Part shown: positions 24,101-36,241 of the stretch, in pieces | Numbering within the stretch: the first letter of the stretch is position 1 | Layout of the letters: each line of letters begins with the position of its first letter | Source: Juglans regia | Taxonomy: Eukaryota; Streptophyta; Magnoliopsida; Fagales; Juglandaceae | Direction: 5' to 3' | Length of the DNA: 64,000 nucleotides | Assembly (NCBI RefSeq): GCF_001411555.2 | Contig: NC_049905.1 | Coordinates: forward strand, 20,946,097 to 21,010,096 | Position numbers and translations under genes: made by a program | Notes under the pieces: generated by a model | Told to the model about the DNA's origin: nothing | Databases searched by the model: none | Seen by the model: the letters and a program-made list of their open reading frames with translations, nothing else

Positions 24101-24851
24101 TTAAAAAGGGTAGTTCTTCATTCAAGTAGCCAAGGTCAAACCTTTTCCATATCTCATCCCCTTCCACAACCTTCCCAACATTTCTATCCTGTCACAACAC
24201 CAACCAAACCAGAGCTTATAGAATATAGATACCATTTTTGGAGGAATATATTGGAGGGAAGAGGATGGTGTTTAATCTAAGCCACAAAATCACTGAATAA
24301 TACAAGCATGCTGCCTCTAAACACCAAACTCTCTAAATCCCAACAATCCAGGCTAGGTCCAACAAAATTATGATGAGTCCTGCATCCCATAAACAGCCTT
24401 TACTAGCAACTACTATCTGCTTCCTTACAGCAGTATATAACAACATCAAAAGTCATGGTTGATTGAAATTGTTGAATCAGATGAGGAAAGGCAAAGGGAA
24501 ACCAAAGTCCTGATCATTTAATTGGTCACATAAGAGTTGCAATGTCGTAGAAGTCTCAGCACCCCCTTCCCTCCACCCACCACACAGAAAAGTGGAAGAC
24601 AAAAAAATAGAGAAAAAATAAAGATCCAGCAAAATTGAAAACAGGAACATGCAGCAGACACATATTTATATCACATTGAATGAGAACTTAATGAATCATA
24701 AAAATCAAACTTTAAATACCAATACATAACTCCAATCAGATCTTTTGTCTAGATAATTTCTGTTTGATGAAAGGCATACAATAAGAGAGGAGAACTGACC
24801 TGCTAATTCAGATTTGCTTGCCAACTTCGGCACTACAGAGGAATTACTGTT
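21184..24851. other. Intergenic region, including possible 3' sequence of the PPR gene
   Basis: 21184-22340 is AT-rich and holds a family-G relic (21660-21840) and a 'ctcat' MITE relic (about 21960-22185). 22780-24851 is more balanced in composition. On the minus strand it may be a long, perhaps spliced, 3' untranslated region of the PPR gene, but no protein-coding frame is supported. A short segment at 22785-22860 resembles repeat-type 'cgaactcaagacctc' text seen in plant dispersed repeats. Confidence 0.45.
21960..22185. mobile_element. Degenerate 'ctcat' MITE
   Basis: It contains 'catctcatctcatttcatc', 'caataataatattaaaaaat', 'aatattttattcaa' and 'ctcaattcatctcatctcat' in the same order as 1697-1916. 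The TIRs are eroded. Confidence 0.55.
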
Positions 24852-27032
24852 TCACGATATGCATCCAACTAGCTCCGATTGTCTTGTTAAGTGAACTAAA
24901 CATTCATAAATCTGTTCAGATTGAGGGTGTGATTTATCCCGAACAATAAATTCATAGGCAATGCCATTCACCTCAATCGAGCTACAACCTGGAGTCTTCT
25001 CTACTCCTCTCCTCATCATCATCTTCCTCACCTTCCTAGCCTCTTCAAACTTGTTTGCTTCTCCATACATATTTGCAAGCAAAACATAAATTCCACTGTC
25101 ATCAGGATCCAACTCAAGAAGCTTCGAAGCTGCCCGTTCTCCCATCGTAACATTTCCATGCATGTGACAAGCAAAGAACAATGCACCCCAAACAACTGCG
25201 TCTGCCTCCATTGGCATGCATTTAATAAGCTGTTCTGCCTCTTCTAGAAAACCGGCCCGACCTAGAAGGTCCACCATGCAGGAGTAGTGTTTGAGCTTGG
25301 GAAAAACATTGAATATGGAGCTCATTTGAGCAAAATACTTCCGACCCTCTTCAACCAAACCTCCATGACAACAAGCAGATAAGACCCCAAGAAAGGTGAT
25401 CTCATCTGGAACCAACCCAATGTCAATCATTTCCAAAAAGAAAGAGAGAGCATCATGTGCACTCCCATGAAGAGCTAAGCCACAGATAATGGCTGTCCAA
25501 GTCAGTGAGTTTCTCTGTGGCATCTCCTGGAAAACCTCGAGAGCCTTTTTGATGTTCCCACACTTGGCATACATGTCAACTAGTGCAGTTCCCAAGGCAA
25601 CATTCAAAAAGAGATTGTGTTTTTCTATGTAATGGTGGATCCAGATCCCAAAGTCAAGCGCTCCAAGTTGTGAGCATGCAGATAAACAGTTAACCATGGT
25701 CACCTCATCAGGCTTGATATTGCTAGCCTGCATTTCATGAAACAAAGTCAAAGCTTCCTTGCTGCGCTTGGCCTGAACATAACCACCAATTATTGCATTC
25801 CATGGAACAACATCCTTTTCTGGCATGTCATAGAAAAACTTCCGCGCGATATCCAGAAACCCAGTTTTGGCATAGCCCACGATCATAGTAGTCCAAGAGA
25901 CAATTGTTCTCTTCGTCATACTATCAAATATTGCTTGTGCCTCCTCAAGACTACCACATTTCATATACATATCCATGAGCGCATTAGAAAGTTGAAGTGT
26001 AAAATTCAACCCATTTCTTTCAATATACCGATGAAATTCTCTACCACAATTCAGATCTGCTAGCTGGGAACATGAAGAAACCACCCCAATCATCGTAACC
26101 TCATCCGGCTTCACTCTTTCAACTTCCATTTCTCGATAGAGACTTAATGCCTCACCTGCCAACCCACTTCTAACATAGCCATTAATCAAGGAGTTCCAAG
26201 AAACCAAATCTCTAATACAGCCTTCATCAAACACCTTACGTGCTGTACCCAATTCTCCACATGAAACTAACACATGAATCACCGAATTGTGCACGTATAT
26301 ATCCAAAGCAAAACCCAACTTTAATACATGACTGATAATCTGACTTCCCATCAATTGCAAGGATAAACTAGCACAAACTTTAAGCAACAAAGGGTAAGTA
26401 TAATTATCCGGTCTCGAACCTTCATTGCGCAGCATTTCCTTGTACAGCACAACCGCTTTTTCAGGGCTTTCGCTTTCCGAATACCCTCTAATAGCAACGT
26501 TCCACGAAAAAACATTTGGGTCTCGCGCATTGTACAAAATCTTGGTGCAATATTCAAGATTTCGCTGTTCGGAGATCGCGCAAAAGGCGATGAGCCGGCT
26601 AAGGGCGAACCCATCCGAAAATAAGCCAGTGAGGATCATTTGGGATTGGATTTGCTTCAACTGGGACAAGGATTGGCATTGTTCTAAGAGCGAGAGAAGC
26701 GGGTTCGTTCGAACAAAAGTGTGGGTTGTGTTCCAGTTGGTGGGTCTTTCTTTGAGGGGTGAAAGGGAGCGAGAGTGGAGAAGTGAAGTAGAGAGAAGAG
26801 AGCATGAGAGCGGGTTCAGGAAGCAACGCAGAGATCTGAGCAGGGCGGGGTTAGCACTTACAGAGTGAATGAGGTTCATCAGGGTATGAGTGCATACATT
26901 TGTGTTTGCGTGCGGCGGGAAAGAAGTCAATGATTTTTTCCCAACTTTGATCGAGTCGAAGTAATTGAAAGAAGAATTTAAGGCTCTCACGGAATTAACC
27001 ATCTTTGACAAAATTTTGGTTCGAGAATTCAT
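24852..27032 (-). CDS. SLO1: E-class pentatricopeptide repeat protein, SLOW GROWTH 1-like mitochondrial editing factor
   Basis: PPR proteins bind organelle RNA one base per repeat. This 726-codon intronless frame holds a run of P-L-S type repeats from about residue 170 to 610 (for example 'VFSWNVAIRGYSES', 'DLVSWNSLINGYVRSG', 'VSWTTMIVGYAKTG', 'VPWNAIIGGYVQAKRSKEAL', 'WTAIICGLALHG'). It ends in E/E+ motifs ('MPMEADAVVWGALFFACHMH', 'PGCSSIEVNGIAYEFIVRDK') with no DYW deaminase domain. The repeat order and end strongly match Arabidopsis At2g22410 (SLO1), which is needed for editing of mitochondrial nad4 and nad9 transcripts. It probably acts with a separate deaminase. The N-terminus is Ser/Leu/Arg-rich, as in mitochondrial presequences. 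The upstream ATG at 27032 is open, but Met52 (26879, 'MNLIHSV') is an equally good start. No internal lesion is seen. Confidence 0.92.
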   Translation of the reverse strand: MNSRTKILSKMVNSVRALNSSFNYFDSIKVGKKSLTSFPPHANTNVCTHTLMNLIHSVSANPALLRSLRCFLNPLSCSLLSTSLLHSRSLSPLKERPTNWNTTHTFVRTNPLLSLLEQCQSLSQLKQIQSQMILTGLFSDGFALSRLIAFCAISEQRNLEYCTKILYNARDPNVFSWNVAIRGYSESESPEKAVVLYKEMLRNEGSRPDNYTYPLLLKVCASLSLQLMGSQIISHVLKLGFALDIYVHNSVIHVLVSCGELGTARKVFDEGCIRDLVSWNSLINGYVRSGLAGEALSLYREMEVERVKPDEVTMIGVVSSCSQLADLNCGREFHRYIERNGLNFTLQLSNALMDMYMKCGSLEEAQAIFDSMTKRTIVSWTTMIVGYAKTGFLDIARKFFYDMPEKDVVPWNAIIGGYVQAKRSKEALTLFHEMQASNIKPDEVTMVNCLSACSQLGALDFGIWIHHYIEKHNLFLNVALGTALVDMYAKCGNIKKALEVFQEMPQRNSLTWTAIICGLALHGSAHDALSFFLEMIDIGLVPDEITFLGVLSACCHGGLVEEGRKYFAQMSSIFNVFPKLKHYSCMVDLLGRAGFLEEAEQLIKCMPMEADAVVWGALFFACHMHGNVTMGERAASKLLELDPDDSGIYVLLANMYGEANKFEEARKVRKMMMRRGVEKTPGCSSIEVNGIAYEFIVRDKSHPQSEQIYECLVHLTRQSELVGCIS

Positions 27033-28808
27033 TTTATAAATTTAGTCAGTCATTTTTTAATAATACTAAATAATATTTTCTCTAAATCTATTATTATTAT
27101 ATTAAAATATAAATTTTGATATTTTTTATTTATTTTAATTATAATTATAATTTAAATATTTATTCATTATTAAAAAAGTATACATTAATTTTTTAACGTT
27201 TATATTATTTTTAAAAAAATTCTAGGATGCCACTTGAGTTTGTCCTCTCATTTTGACCGCTTATGTATTTAATTTTTTTTTATTTAATGATTAAGAAAGT
27301 GATTTTTAATGTATTGATATATTTTTTTTATTTTTAAAAATATTTAAATATATTAAAAAAATTTAAAAATAACAAAGATAAAAATAAAAAAATAATTTTG
27401 TGCTAGTGGGCATACAGCGGTCAAAGCTGAGCAGCACATTAGCATGACTCTTATTCTTAACGAATATAATTTTTTAACGATTTTTTTATTTTTTTTATAA
27501 CAATCATATTTTTCAATTGATATATTTTTTTAATTATCATATTTTTCCAACATCAAGTATTCACAACGGAAACTCTTATCATTCCAAAGTCATATATTAG
27601 TTCAAAAGTTTGCAATTGCTTTTCATTTCTTGACTTTATCAAAATTGAAGACTTCATTTAAGTCGTCCAACTTCCAAGATATTAGATGAACTGTTTAGGA
27701 TGAAAACGGAAAGATGAATTGTTGATGATAAAAATAATATTTAATTAGTCCAAGAGGCTGGCCGGATTTGGCCAGTGAATATATCTTGAGTTATAATTAT
27801 TGTTTATTTATTGAGTCAATTATAGTAAATTATTATGTAACATAACTAAACTTTAGCTAAATTTTGGCTAAGTTGACTCTACTACTAGTGTTCTTATTGG
27901 ATATTGAAATTATTTCAAGTGAATAGTAGTGAAATTAATAAAATAATATGAGAATATTTAAGAATAGTAAGACCCAACGTTCACAAATATTAATAATTTT
28001 TTCTAATTTTTTTACTGTTTAATCCATTAAGAACTTATTATATATTATATTTTTATTGTATTCATATTTTTTTTTTATATTTCCTCTAGCAACCTGATGA
28101 TAGAAAATATGATAAATAATTACCAGCATGCAAATATATGAATAGGATATATGTTTTGGTAGTTTGACAAAACTACTAAAACTCTCGGCAACAAGCTAGA
28201 TACATATACTGCTCATTAAACATAAATAAAATAACAAACATAAAGAACACAGTAACAAATTTCTTGTTGAAAGCATTTTTGTGTTAGTTTTTGTGTTTAT
28301 GATATTGCCTTGGTTTGGTTGGGAGTGGCTTACCAAATTCCAAACAGATTTTTGCATAGAAAATAGACAATATTAGAGAGACTTTCAAAAGAAAAAAAGA
28401 AAGTGGCCCGTACCTTCTTTTTTTTTTCTTTTTTTTTTCATCTCATTTTTCGCAACAAATACAAAAAGAAAGTACATTTGCAGTTGCCATTTCAACCTTA
28501 GAACATGGGCTAACTGTTAATTAAAAGATTAGATAAACAAAATAACACAGTAGAAAATGTTATGAAAACCCTTTCAAATTTTATTAATAACGAAGCATCA
28601 GGTTGATATTTTAGACATTGACAAATTTGGGTTAGTTGGTTTTTCTCTTCAACCTTTTGTTGTGAGCAACTTTATTTAACTGCAACAACAACATACCTTA
28701 CATTTGTTTTTGCCCAAATTTAACACACAAACACCCCCACAACATAGAGAGATAAAAAATGATAGCAACTTCAAAAACTCTTGATGAATGCTTATCTGGG
28801 ATATGAAG
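27033..28808. other. AT-rich intergenic DNA upstream of the PPR gene
   Basis: No coding signal. It contains family-G MITE copy 2 (27225-27450). The first few hundred bases presumably include the PPR promoter, but no clear TATA box could be chosen. Confidence 0.5.
27225..27450. repeat. MITE-like repeat, family G (copy 2)
   Basis: 'cacttgagtttgtcctctca', 'ttttgaccgcttatgtattt', 'aatgattaagaaagtgattt' and a GC-richer end with 'cagcggtcaaagctgagcag' parallel 17551-17790. Confidence 0.5.
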
Positions 28809-29187
28809 CAAAGTTTTCAATACCGTACCAGACGTCGTACCGGTCAAGGCACTAGAATGAAATAATTCAGTACCGGTATCGTTTCGTGTACCGTTTCGAG
28901 ATAATCAATATATAAATAAATTATATATATAAATTATATTCCAAAATAATAGTCTATATATGAATAAATTATATATAAATAAATATTTATATTATAGATA
29001 GTCTAGTCTAAATTTGAGGTCAAAAAATTAGTTTGTAATTTCAAAAAATGAAAAAAATAATTTTAAGGCCGAAATATCAGCCGATATTTGGACTGGTACG
29101 AAGTATATGTAATACATATACTGGACTAGTGGCCGGTACGGCATATACCGATCGTACCGGCCGGTACGGTATGGTATTTAAAACAAT
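28809..29187. mobile_element. Mutator-like MITE
   Basis: A 9 bp duplication 'gatatgaag' (28800-28808 and 29188-29196) flanks inverted ends: 'gttttcaataccgtacc' at the left and 'ggtatttaaaac' preceded by 'ggtacggtat' at the right. Both subterminal zones are rich in 'gtaccgg/ccggtac' with an AT-rich centre. A 9 bp target duplication points to the MULE superfamily. No transposase. Confidence 0.65.
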
Positions 29188-30272
29188 GATATGAAGGCAA
29201 ATAGAAACTAAAAAAAGAAAATGAAAACTTATTTTTGGTTAAATGTCTTCCTTCATTTCCCATAACCAAACAATGAAAAATGAAAATGAGAATCCATCCA
29301 GCACTCATCCGAAACATCCTGATATTTAGTTTTTTTGCTCATTTATATAATATATATATATATATATTCTCATCAAGCAAGCAATAAAAGAGAGATGACC
29401 ATACCGATCGAATGTCGCGACATTTGAGAGAGACTGGTAGTGTTGCAAGCTTGTAGATATACAAACATACATTTTTACTGGAAGATTTAAAAAATAAAAA
29501 ACAAAAAAGCAGATCTATAAACATAGAAACTTAGATTTACAAGCACAAAAACTCATATCTACAAACACATAAGCTTAGATCTACCTAAAGTGGAAAACAG
29601 AAGAAATAACCACTAAATCTGAAGGCACAAACAAAACATTGACAAATAGGCTCGAGATAAAGAAATAAAATAAGATGGGGAAAAGAAATGGGAGAAGACA
29701 GACTCTTTCTTGTTGTGCTCTAGGACGGCGAAGCATGCAAGGCTGTCGATCTCGATGCTATTCTAAGAACCCTTGCAGTCGTGAACCCCTCCAAGTTTCA
29801 TTTTTATGAGTTGGTTGTCAACGAACCTGGACACCGAGCCATGATGGGTCTATGCTAATGACTCAAAAGAAAAGGAGAGATGATCAAGATTGAAGAGCGG
29901 GAGAAAATGGCTTAGGGTTTTGGCCAAAGAGAGCAAGGGAGAGAGTGAGGATATCACTTGGAGGATGGGAGTTTGGAACATTTCAGCTTGACCTAATCAT
30001 AATTTTGTTTAAATAGTGCGATCACAGGTAACCGCATGGCCAAACCGGATCCGTGTCCGGATCCAGGCGGTTACAAATTTATTTTAACCGCATAGTAATA
30101 ATCCGGGCAGTTAACTGCCCAGATCTGCCGGATATTCAATTTTCAAACCGGACCGGATAAAAATCTGGTCCAAATGCACAGCCTTAAAAGACCCCAACCC
30201 GAAATTAAGCTTCCTCATTCAAAAGCAAAACATAGGAACCAACAATATGACTACATGCACTTGTAAATCTAA
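29188..30272. other. Intergenic DNA around the cystatin relic
   Basis: Apart from the relic at 29700-29801, there is a (TA)n tract at about 29347-29367 and a 'ccggatcc...ggcggtta' rich segment (30025-30180) ending 'aaatgcacagcctta'. That segment looks like one end of a hAT-type repeat without a visible partner. Confidence 0.45.
29700..29801 (-). pseudogene. Phytocystatin gene fragment
   Basis: On the minus strand from the ATG at 29799-29801 the frame reads 'MKLGGVHDCKGS', a stop, then 'NSIEIDSLACFAVLEHNKKES'. This matches the start of plant cystatins (cysteine protease inhibitors): the N-terminal Gly-Gly and the helix motif of LARFAV type followed by DEHNKK. The in-frame TAG, the LACFAV change and the loss of everything downstream (no QxVxG loop or C-terminal Pro-Trp) make it a relic. 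The adjacent 29802-30000 on the minus strand looks like the leader of the same former gene. Confidence 0.7.
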
Positions 30273-33200
30273 GAGCATTCACATCTCATTCCCTATAAAG
30301 TTTCATAAATTTTAACTCAAATACACTATTCTATAAATTTTATCCTAAATTTTACTAATATCTCAAAAACCTCATACATTTCATTCCTTATAAATTCTCT
30401 ATTTTATTAAAATATTCTTTCTCTATTTCTTCTTTATTAATGTTTGCTCTCACTTCCATTTACAATCTTAACAGTTAACTATTACCTTTTTTGTCTTTTT
30501 CCTAGGTTAAGCAATATCAACTTCTACATAAATTTAATTATTGAACATGAAACTTATTTTTTATCCTGGTACGAGAATAGTAACAAAATTATTACAAATT
30601 TAAAAATAATTAATATTCACCTTTTCAAATGGTATTATATTTGTAATCGGTAAATAAATTACAAGAATTGTAATGGTATAAATAATAATAACGGTATTGT
30701 ATTTGTAACAAATAAATATTATCATACAAGTACTACTCTTGCCCATTCACACTAGCCCCAAAACACAAATTGCATGTGCCATGAATGAAACAATGTTATA
30801 ATTACATACGCTGAAAATGCCTGTACACCAAATCCAAAAGTTTATTACATGGATTGCTCGGAATTCTTCAAAATAAATTGCCAAAACAAATAACCACAAC
30901 TTCGAAACCATAATAATAAAACTCGTTTGCTCTAGTTTTCTCTTACGCCTCTCTAAATCAATTTATAATTGATGTCTAACGGTTTGGATGTCCATTGAGA
31001 CTTGTATCTTATGAAGTTTAGTTTTTAATCGGTGAATTGTCTTTTGGCCATATGCTAGTATTTCAGGATCATACCAACAGAAAAACTGGCAAGCTTGCCC
31101 AGCCTACACAGTTGACAAATATTGAAATTTGTAAATGACCCAAGTACCACAATAATTCATAAAAATCAGACCATCAATAATTTGCAAAATTACCTCATAG
31201 TTTACTTAACTGAAAAATCGGCTGCTTTCATTATCCTCAATATGAGCAGTTTGTCGTAATGCTTTAATATAACAATAACATACTGGGTGTTCATACTGAC
31301 AATAGTTTGATGAGCGTGAGATTTTGCTAGTGCTACTACTTGACTCAGGCATTGGATGGTGTTATCTTTGATTTTGCTTCAAGTTTGTAGACAAATAGTG
31401 AGCATTCTCATTCTCGACACTCAACTTTCTCTTGTGAGGCCCCCAAACATACCCAAACCATTAACTCAACTGTGTGATCATCACAGCTGAGGGATACACA
31501 ACCAATATCATACCAAACAAAACAAATGGAGAACGTGATTTCGCTAGCCAGCTCAGGAACCGAATGGTAACATATAGGAATTTGGCACCCTTGAATAGCT
31601 AAAACAACCGGTTGCTACTACTTGTTGGCCGTTCGGGTTACCTAGCCATGGGTATGTACTAAATTTCATGTATCCCCATGAGGTTTTGTCATCATCACAG
31701 TCGAGGGGATTTAATCCAACAAAGAAAACCGAGCCACATTACTTCTATATCACAATATAACACAAATAAATTTAATTGACAAAATTCACAAAGAATCAAA
31801 GCAAATCCAAACACCATGCAAATCACAAAAAGCATCTTGCTAAATAAGAGCATTCTCATCCAGTGCCGCATATCGAATGTATGTTCCATGGGGCTCATAA
31901 TAGTTTTTTCTATTTTCAACATGCGTAAGCCATGAGTCCAACATCAAATGGCTCCAAAACCTTACCCAAACCCCAATTGCCTCTTGTGAAAACTATCACA
32001 AAATATAATATGTCCATCCGGGTGAGGATTACCTTGCCATATCGATCAAGCCCCACTAACACTTGTGAATTATCTCCCACTAACACCATCATCACAACCT
32101 TACAGTAGACATGCAGCCCCCCTCTCCCTAGAAATAATTATTGATGTACCAAACACTGCAAAGGACCCAAAAACAGTAGAATTCAAAATGAAAAGAAACA
32201 TAAAGGTGATAAACGACATGGAAATCAGCATAAAACATGCAAATGCAATATCAAAATAGTTTTGGCAATAGCATTACACAGTACAGTTAAACACAAGATT
32301 GAAGTCTGAGTCTATACCATTGCTAATTTCCTGATATGAAGTTATCAGCAATTAACCATTAGATGACAAAAAAATTCAACTACTCCATGATTTTAATTCT
32401 TCAGCCACAACTCAAGTAGCATAAGAGAATATGAACCAAAAACAAAAAACCACACAAATATCAAGTACAACTAAGTAAGACATAATTCAAAAAAATTCAA
32501 TATTAATGTTCAGAGTTAAAGGAAATGAAGATAGAAGCCAAGACATACATGTACATAGAAGTACTAATGTGATTGTAACATGTCTCTTGATCATATTATG
32601 CTTACTTATAAAAAAAACCTGCATTGTAACGTGTTTATCCACACTCAATTGCAATTCAACATCATAGTGCAATGAAACAACATAGAGCAACAAAATAACA
32701 CAGAGCAATGAAACAGTACAAAGCAATCCGACATCACATAGCAATGAAACAACACAGAGTAATCCAACAGCAGAAGCAATACAACAACACAGTCTTGACA
32801 ACGATAGGGTTATTTTTCCCTAAATTGAAATTCACATAGAAATGCAAAATAGCCCTAAATCTAAGTATAGAAAATGGCAATATCAGCACATGTATAAATA
32901 AATTGGTCAAAAAAATCGAGGAGTTTTTTTTTCCTAAATTCAAATTCACAAATCAGTGGAAACTAGCCCCAAATCTAAGCATAGAATATGGCAATCTCAA
33001 CACATGTATAAATAAATTGCTCAAAAAAATCTAGGGTTTTTTTCCTAAATTGCAATTCACATATCAATGGAAAATAGCCCCAAATTGAAGCATAGAAAAT
33101 GGCAATCTTAGCACATGTATGTATACATTGCAACAAAAATTCAAGAAAAGCACAAGCACGAACAGATCTGAAAACCTAAAGCATATGGTAGGGTTTTGAG

Positions 33201-33663
33201 TAAAAGTGTTGGATTTGAAAATCCAGCAATGGAGGATCCCAAATCAGTGAAATGCGATAGAGAAGCTCGATGCAAACAGTCATGGAGGATCCCGAATAGA
33301 CAAAATTCCAGTCATGAAGGAAGTCGAACATATCAGTGTGTGTGAGAGAGAATGGGGGAATCTAGCAATGGAGGAAACCGAGAGGGGATGAGGAAGACTT
33401 ACAGTGATGCACCGATGGACAGGCTGTCTTCAATGGTGGCTGCGGTGCAAGGGAGGGGCGAAAACAACAAAGGCACCCAACGGTTGAAGAGAATGAGATG
33501 CGAGACCAACGATGGGGAACCAATGAAAATCACATTTTAGGGATTCTCATTTTAAGATCCTCATTTTAGGGATTCGGTCATAGGAGGGTTTGGGGTGAAA
33601 ATCCTAAACTTTCCACCCAAATTATAAGGAAAATGACGTTTGTGGCACTGAATGCAAATGCTC
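30273..33663. mobile_element. Possible large TIR element (Harbinger-like), non-coding
   Basis: The left end 'GAGCATTCACATC' and right end (reversed) 'GAGCATTTGCATTC' are similar inverted termini. They are flanked by 'taa' on both sides (30270-30272 and 33664-33666), as PIF/Harbinger elements prefer. Inside there is no transposase, only short broken frames, a 3-copy tandem repeat near the right end and a region (33180-33540) that looks like an untranslated leader. The TIR is short, so this is tentative; two unrelated repeats could give the same picture. Confidence 0.35.
32819..33140. repeat. Tandem repeat, about 112 bp unit, three copies
   Basis: Units start at 32819, 32933 and 33044 with 'cctaaatt'. 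Each contains 'aaattcaca', 'agcccNaaatNNaagNatag', 'atggcaat' and 'cacatgtat'. Spacing is 114 and 111 bp. Confidence 0.85.
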
Positions 33664-34099
33664 TAAGAGCACTAGCATTGGGTTATACATATGCATCTAC
33701 GTATTTACATAATATGACCTTATATTAGATTACATTGGATTATGCATATCCAATAATTTGCATAGCTATGAACAATATTTCAACAAATTTGAAATGTACT
33801 ATTCACTCCCCAAGTCTTATTTTATTACTTTTCTTCTCTCTCCTCCCCCTTCTCTCTCTCTCAACACCAACGAAAAATCTTATTTTATTTTACCAACATG
33901 ATTACTTTATCTCCTCTTCTCTAATATCTTGAACAGTAGGTTTATCTTCTTCTTCTTTTTTCCCTTTCTTTGAATCTTTGTTTAAACATTCAAAAAGTCT
34001 ACCTTCATTGTCTTCTTCAATATTTCTCTGTAATTGTAAAATATATAAATAATAATAATTTCATGAAAAAATAAATAATAATTTTTTTTTATTTGGCTC
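33664..34099. other. Intergenic DNA before the LINE
   Basis: It begins 'taagagcactagcattgggt', which resembles the end of another dispersed TIR repeat, and continues with a pyrimidine-rich stretch (33815-33865). No gene. Confidence 0.4.
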
Positions 34100-34134
34100 A
34101 AAGAGGCATAATCTATTGTGGGAGTTTTTCTTGA

Positions 34135-36180
34135 ATGGAAAAATCAATCTCCACCCTGTCCCATCTCCTCTTTGCATATGATTTAATCCTTTTTGGTAAA
34201 ACCTCAAATTCCACCGCTACCTCCTTTGCTCAATGTTTAAACAAATACACAAACTGGCCAAAAAATAAGCCTCAACAAATCATTCATCCACTTCAGCAAC
34301 AATACTCCAATCAGCACCAAAAGAGAGATTAAAGATCTTTCAAACTTCAAAAGCTGTCCCTCAAAACTTAGATACCTCGGACTTCCTCTCTTTATTGAGC
34401 CTTCCCAAAAAAACATTTACAAGGACTCCATTGAAAGGATTGAAAATAAACTTCAGGGGTGGAAAACTAAACTTCTTTCTCAAGCCAGCAGAACCTCTCT
34501 TATTAGAATAGTAGCAGCCTCCATTCCATTTTACACCATGACCACTCTCAGAATGCCAAAAAAAACTGCTTCACACATTGATGGTATTTTTGGAGAATTC
34601 TGGTGGGGCCACGATAAAAACAATTCAAAAAGTTTCACTCTCAAATCTTAGAGCACCATCTGTATGCCTAAATCCCTTGGTGGACTGGGACTCAAAACTT
34701 GCTTCACTTTCAATCAAGCTCTCAACTCAAAATTTACCTGGCTGCTATTAAATGAGTCAAATAGTCTTTGGAAGTCTTTCATATCCCACAAATACTTGAA
34801 AAATTTCAGTTTTTTTAAGGTAAAACAAAAAGTGACTAACTCATAGTTTTGGAAATGTCTCCTAAAATAAAAAGAGTTCATCAAAACTAGAATCTGTTTT
34901 CAAATCAATAATGGTACCTCCACTCGTGCTTGGAGTGATCCTTGGATCCCTTCCATCCCCTCCCATATACCTGAACCTAACCCTCACAATAATCTCATTC
35001 AGCCAAACTTGAGAGTTGCAGAGCTCATTCTAGAGGAACCTAGAAGATGGAATACAATACTTCTGCAAACTCTTTTCACTCCACAATCATCAACAAAAAT
35101 CTCAAGAATTCCATTATCTAGATCCAACTTCCTCCTCTATCAATGACAAGATCAAGTGGACTCACCATTACTCAAGAAGGTTTTCAGTTAAATCATCCTA
35201 TGCTGCAATGAAAAATCACTCCTCCATCTCTACCCTTGACATTAAATGGAAAAAGTTGTGGAAACTCAAAATTCAGGACAGACTCAAGCTCCTCATTTGG
35301 AAAGTCACTCACAACATCCTTCCCACAAAAGCTTTGTTGAAAACTTTATCGATGAGGAACACTCTCTTTGCTCACTCTGCAAACTGAAGTTGAAACCACT
35401 AATCATCTGTTTCTAAACTGTTTTTTCTCTCAGATCCTTTGGAGGCAATCAAAATGGCCCATCTACATTGAAAAATTTGTGTGCCACCCCATATCTGAAT
35501 GGACCAAGATCATTCTCAACCTTGTAACTACAATCTCAATACATGCAGATGAATCCCAAGAATTTCAAATTTTTGCTGCACTAGCCATGGACAACATATG
35601 GTATCTAAGAAACAAGGTCATCCACAAAGCCATTGTCCCCTCACCTTGTAATCTTATTAAAACTATCAAAACCTCTTACTAGAACACAAAACAACATGGG
35701 AAACAAGAGCTTGGATTCCTCACAACAACTTCCAAACGAGCACAGAAGGCTTCCACCTATTACAATTTGATGTTGCAGTAAGAAAATAAGGGAGTGTCAT
35801 AGTAGTAATTTGTAGATCTGAAGATAAAAAAAACCCATATCTGTGATGACTAATTTCATATGTAACACAAATCCAAATGTGGGAGAAGCCTCAGCAGTAC
35901 TTGAGGGTATTCAAGAAGCTCATCGCAAGAGTTTGAAAAAAATCCATATTGAAGGCGATTCCCAACAGATAGTTGATGTGCTTTCACTAGACCTTCCAAA
36001 CTCATATTGGGAATAGAGAATATTGCAGCAGATATGCTTCATCTATTACACTTATTGGAAGCTTGAACAATGAAGAAAATTCATCGATCCCAAAATCGAT
36101 GCGCGCACAATATAGCTCAATGGGCAGCCTCCATAAATCTCTATGGAAGCATACCCCTCTCCATTATCCCCCCCTAGCCT
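34135..36180 (+). pseudogene. LINE ORF2 remnant (RT C-terminal part, zf-RVT, RNase H)
   Basis: The coding remains lie in at least three frames: 34135-34332, 34664-34846, 35368-35682 and the RNase H piece near 35880-36130. The reverse transcriptase N-terminal half and the endonuclease are missing. The second Asp/first Asp pair of the catalytic box is damaged (FAYD). Confidence 0.82.
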
Positions 36181-36241
36181 ACTGAATTTCCATATATATA
36201 GTGGCATGCAAGACCCTCCCTATTAATTTATTATGTTGTAA

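Noticed and set aside
30025..30181. hAT-like end 'gtccaaatgcacagcctta' with 'ccggatcc' repeats
   Set aside because: No partner end or 8 bp duplication was found, so no element is called.
32819..33140. CRISPR-like spaced repeats
   Set aside because: Three units of about 112 bp are continuous tandem repeats without distinct spacers, in a plant genome.
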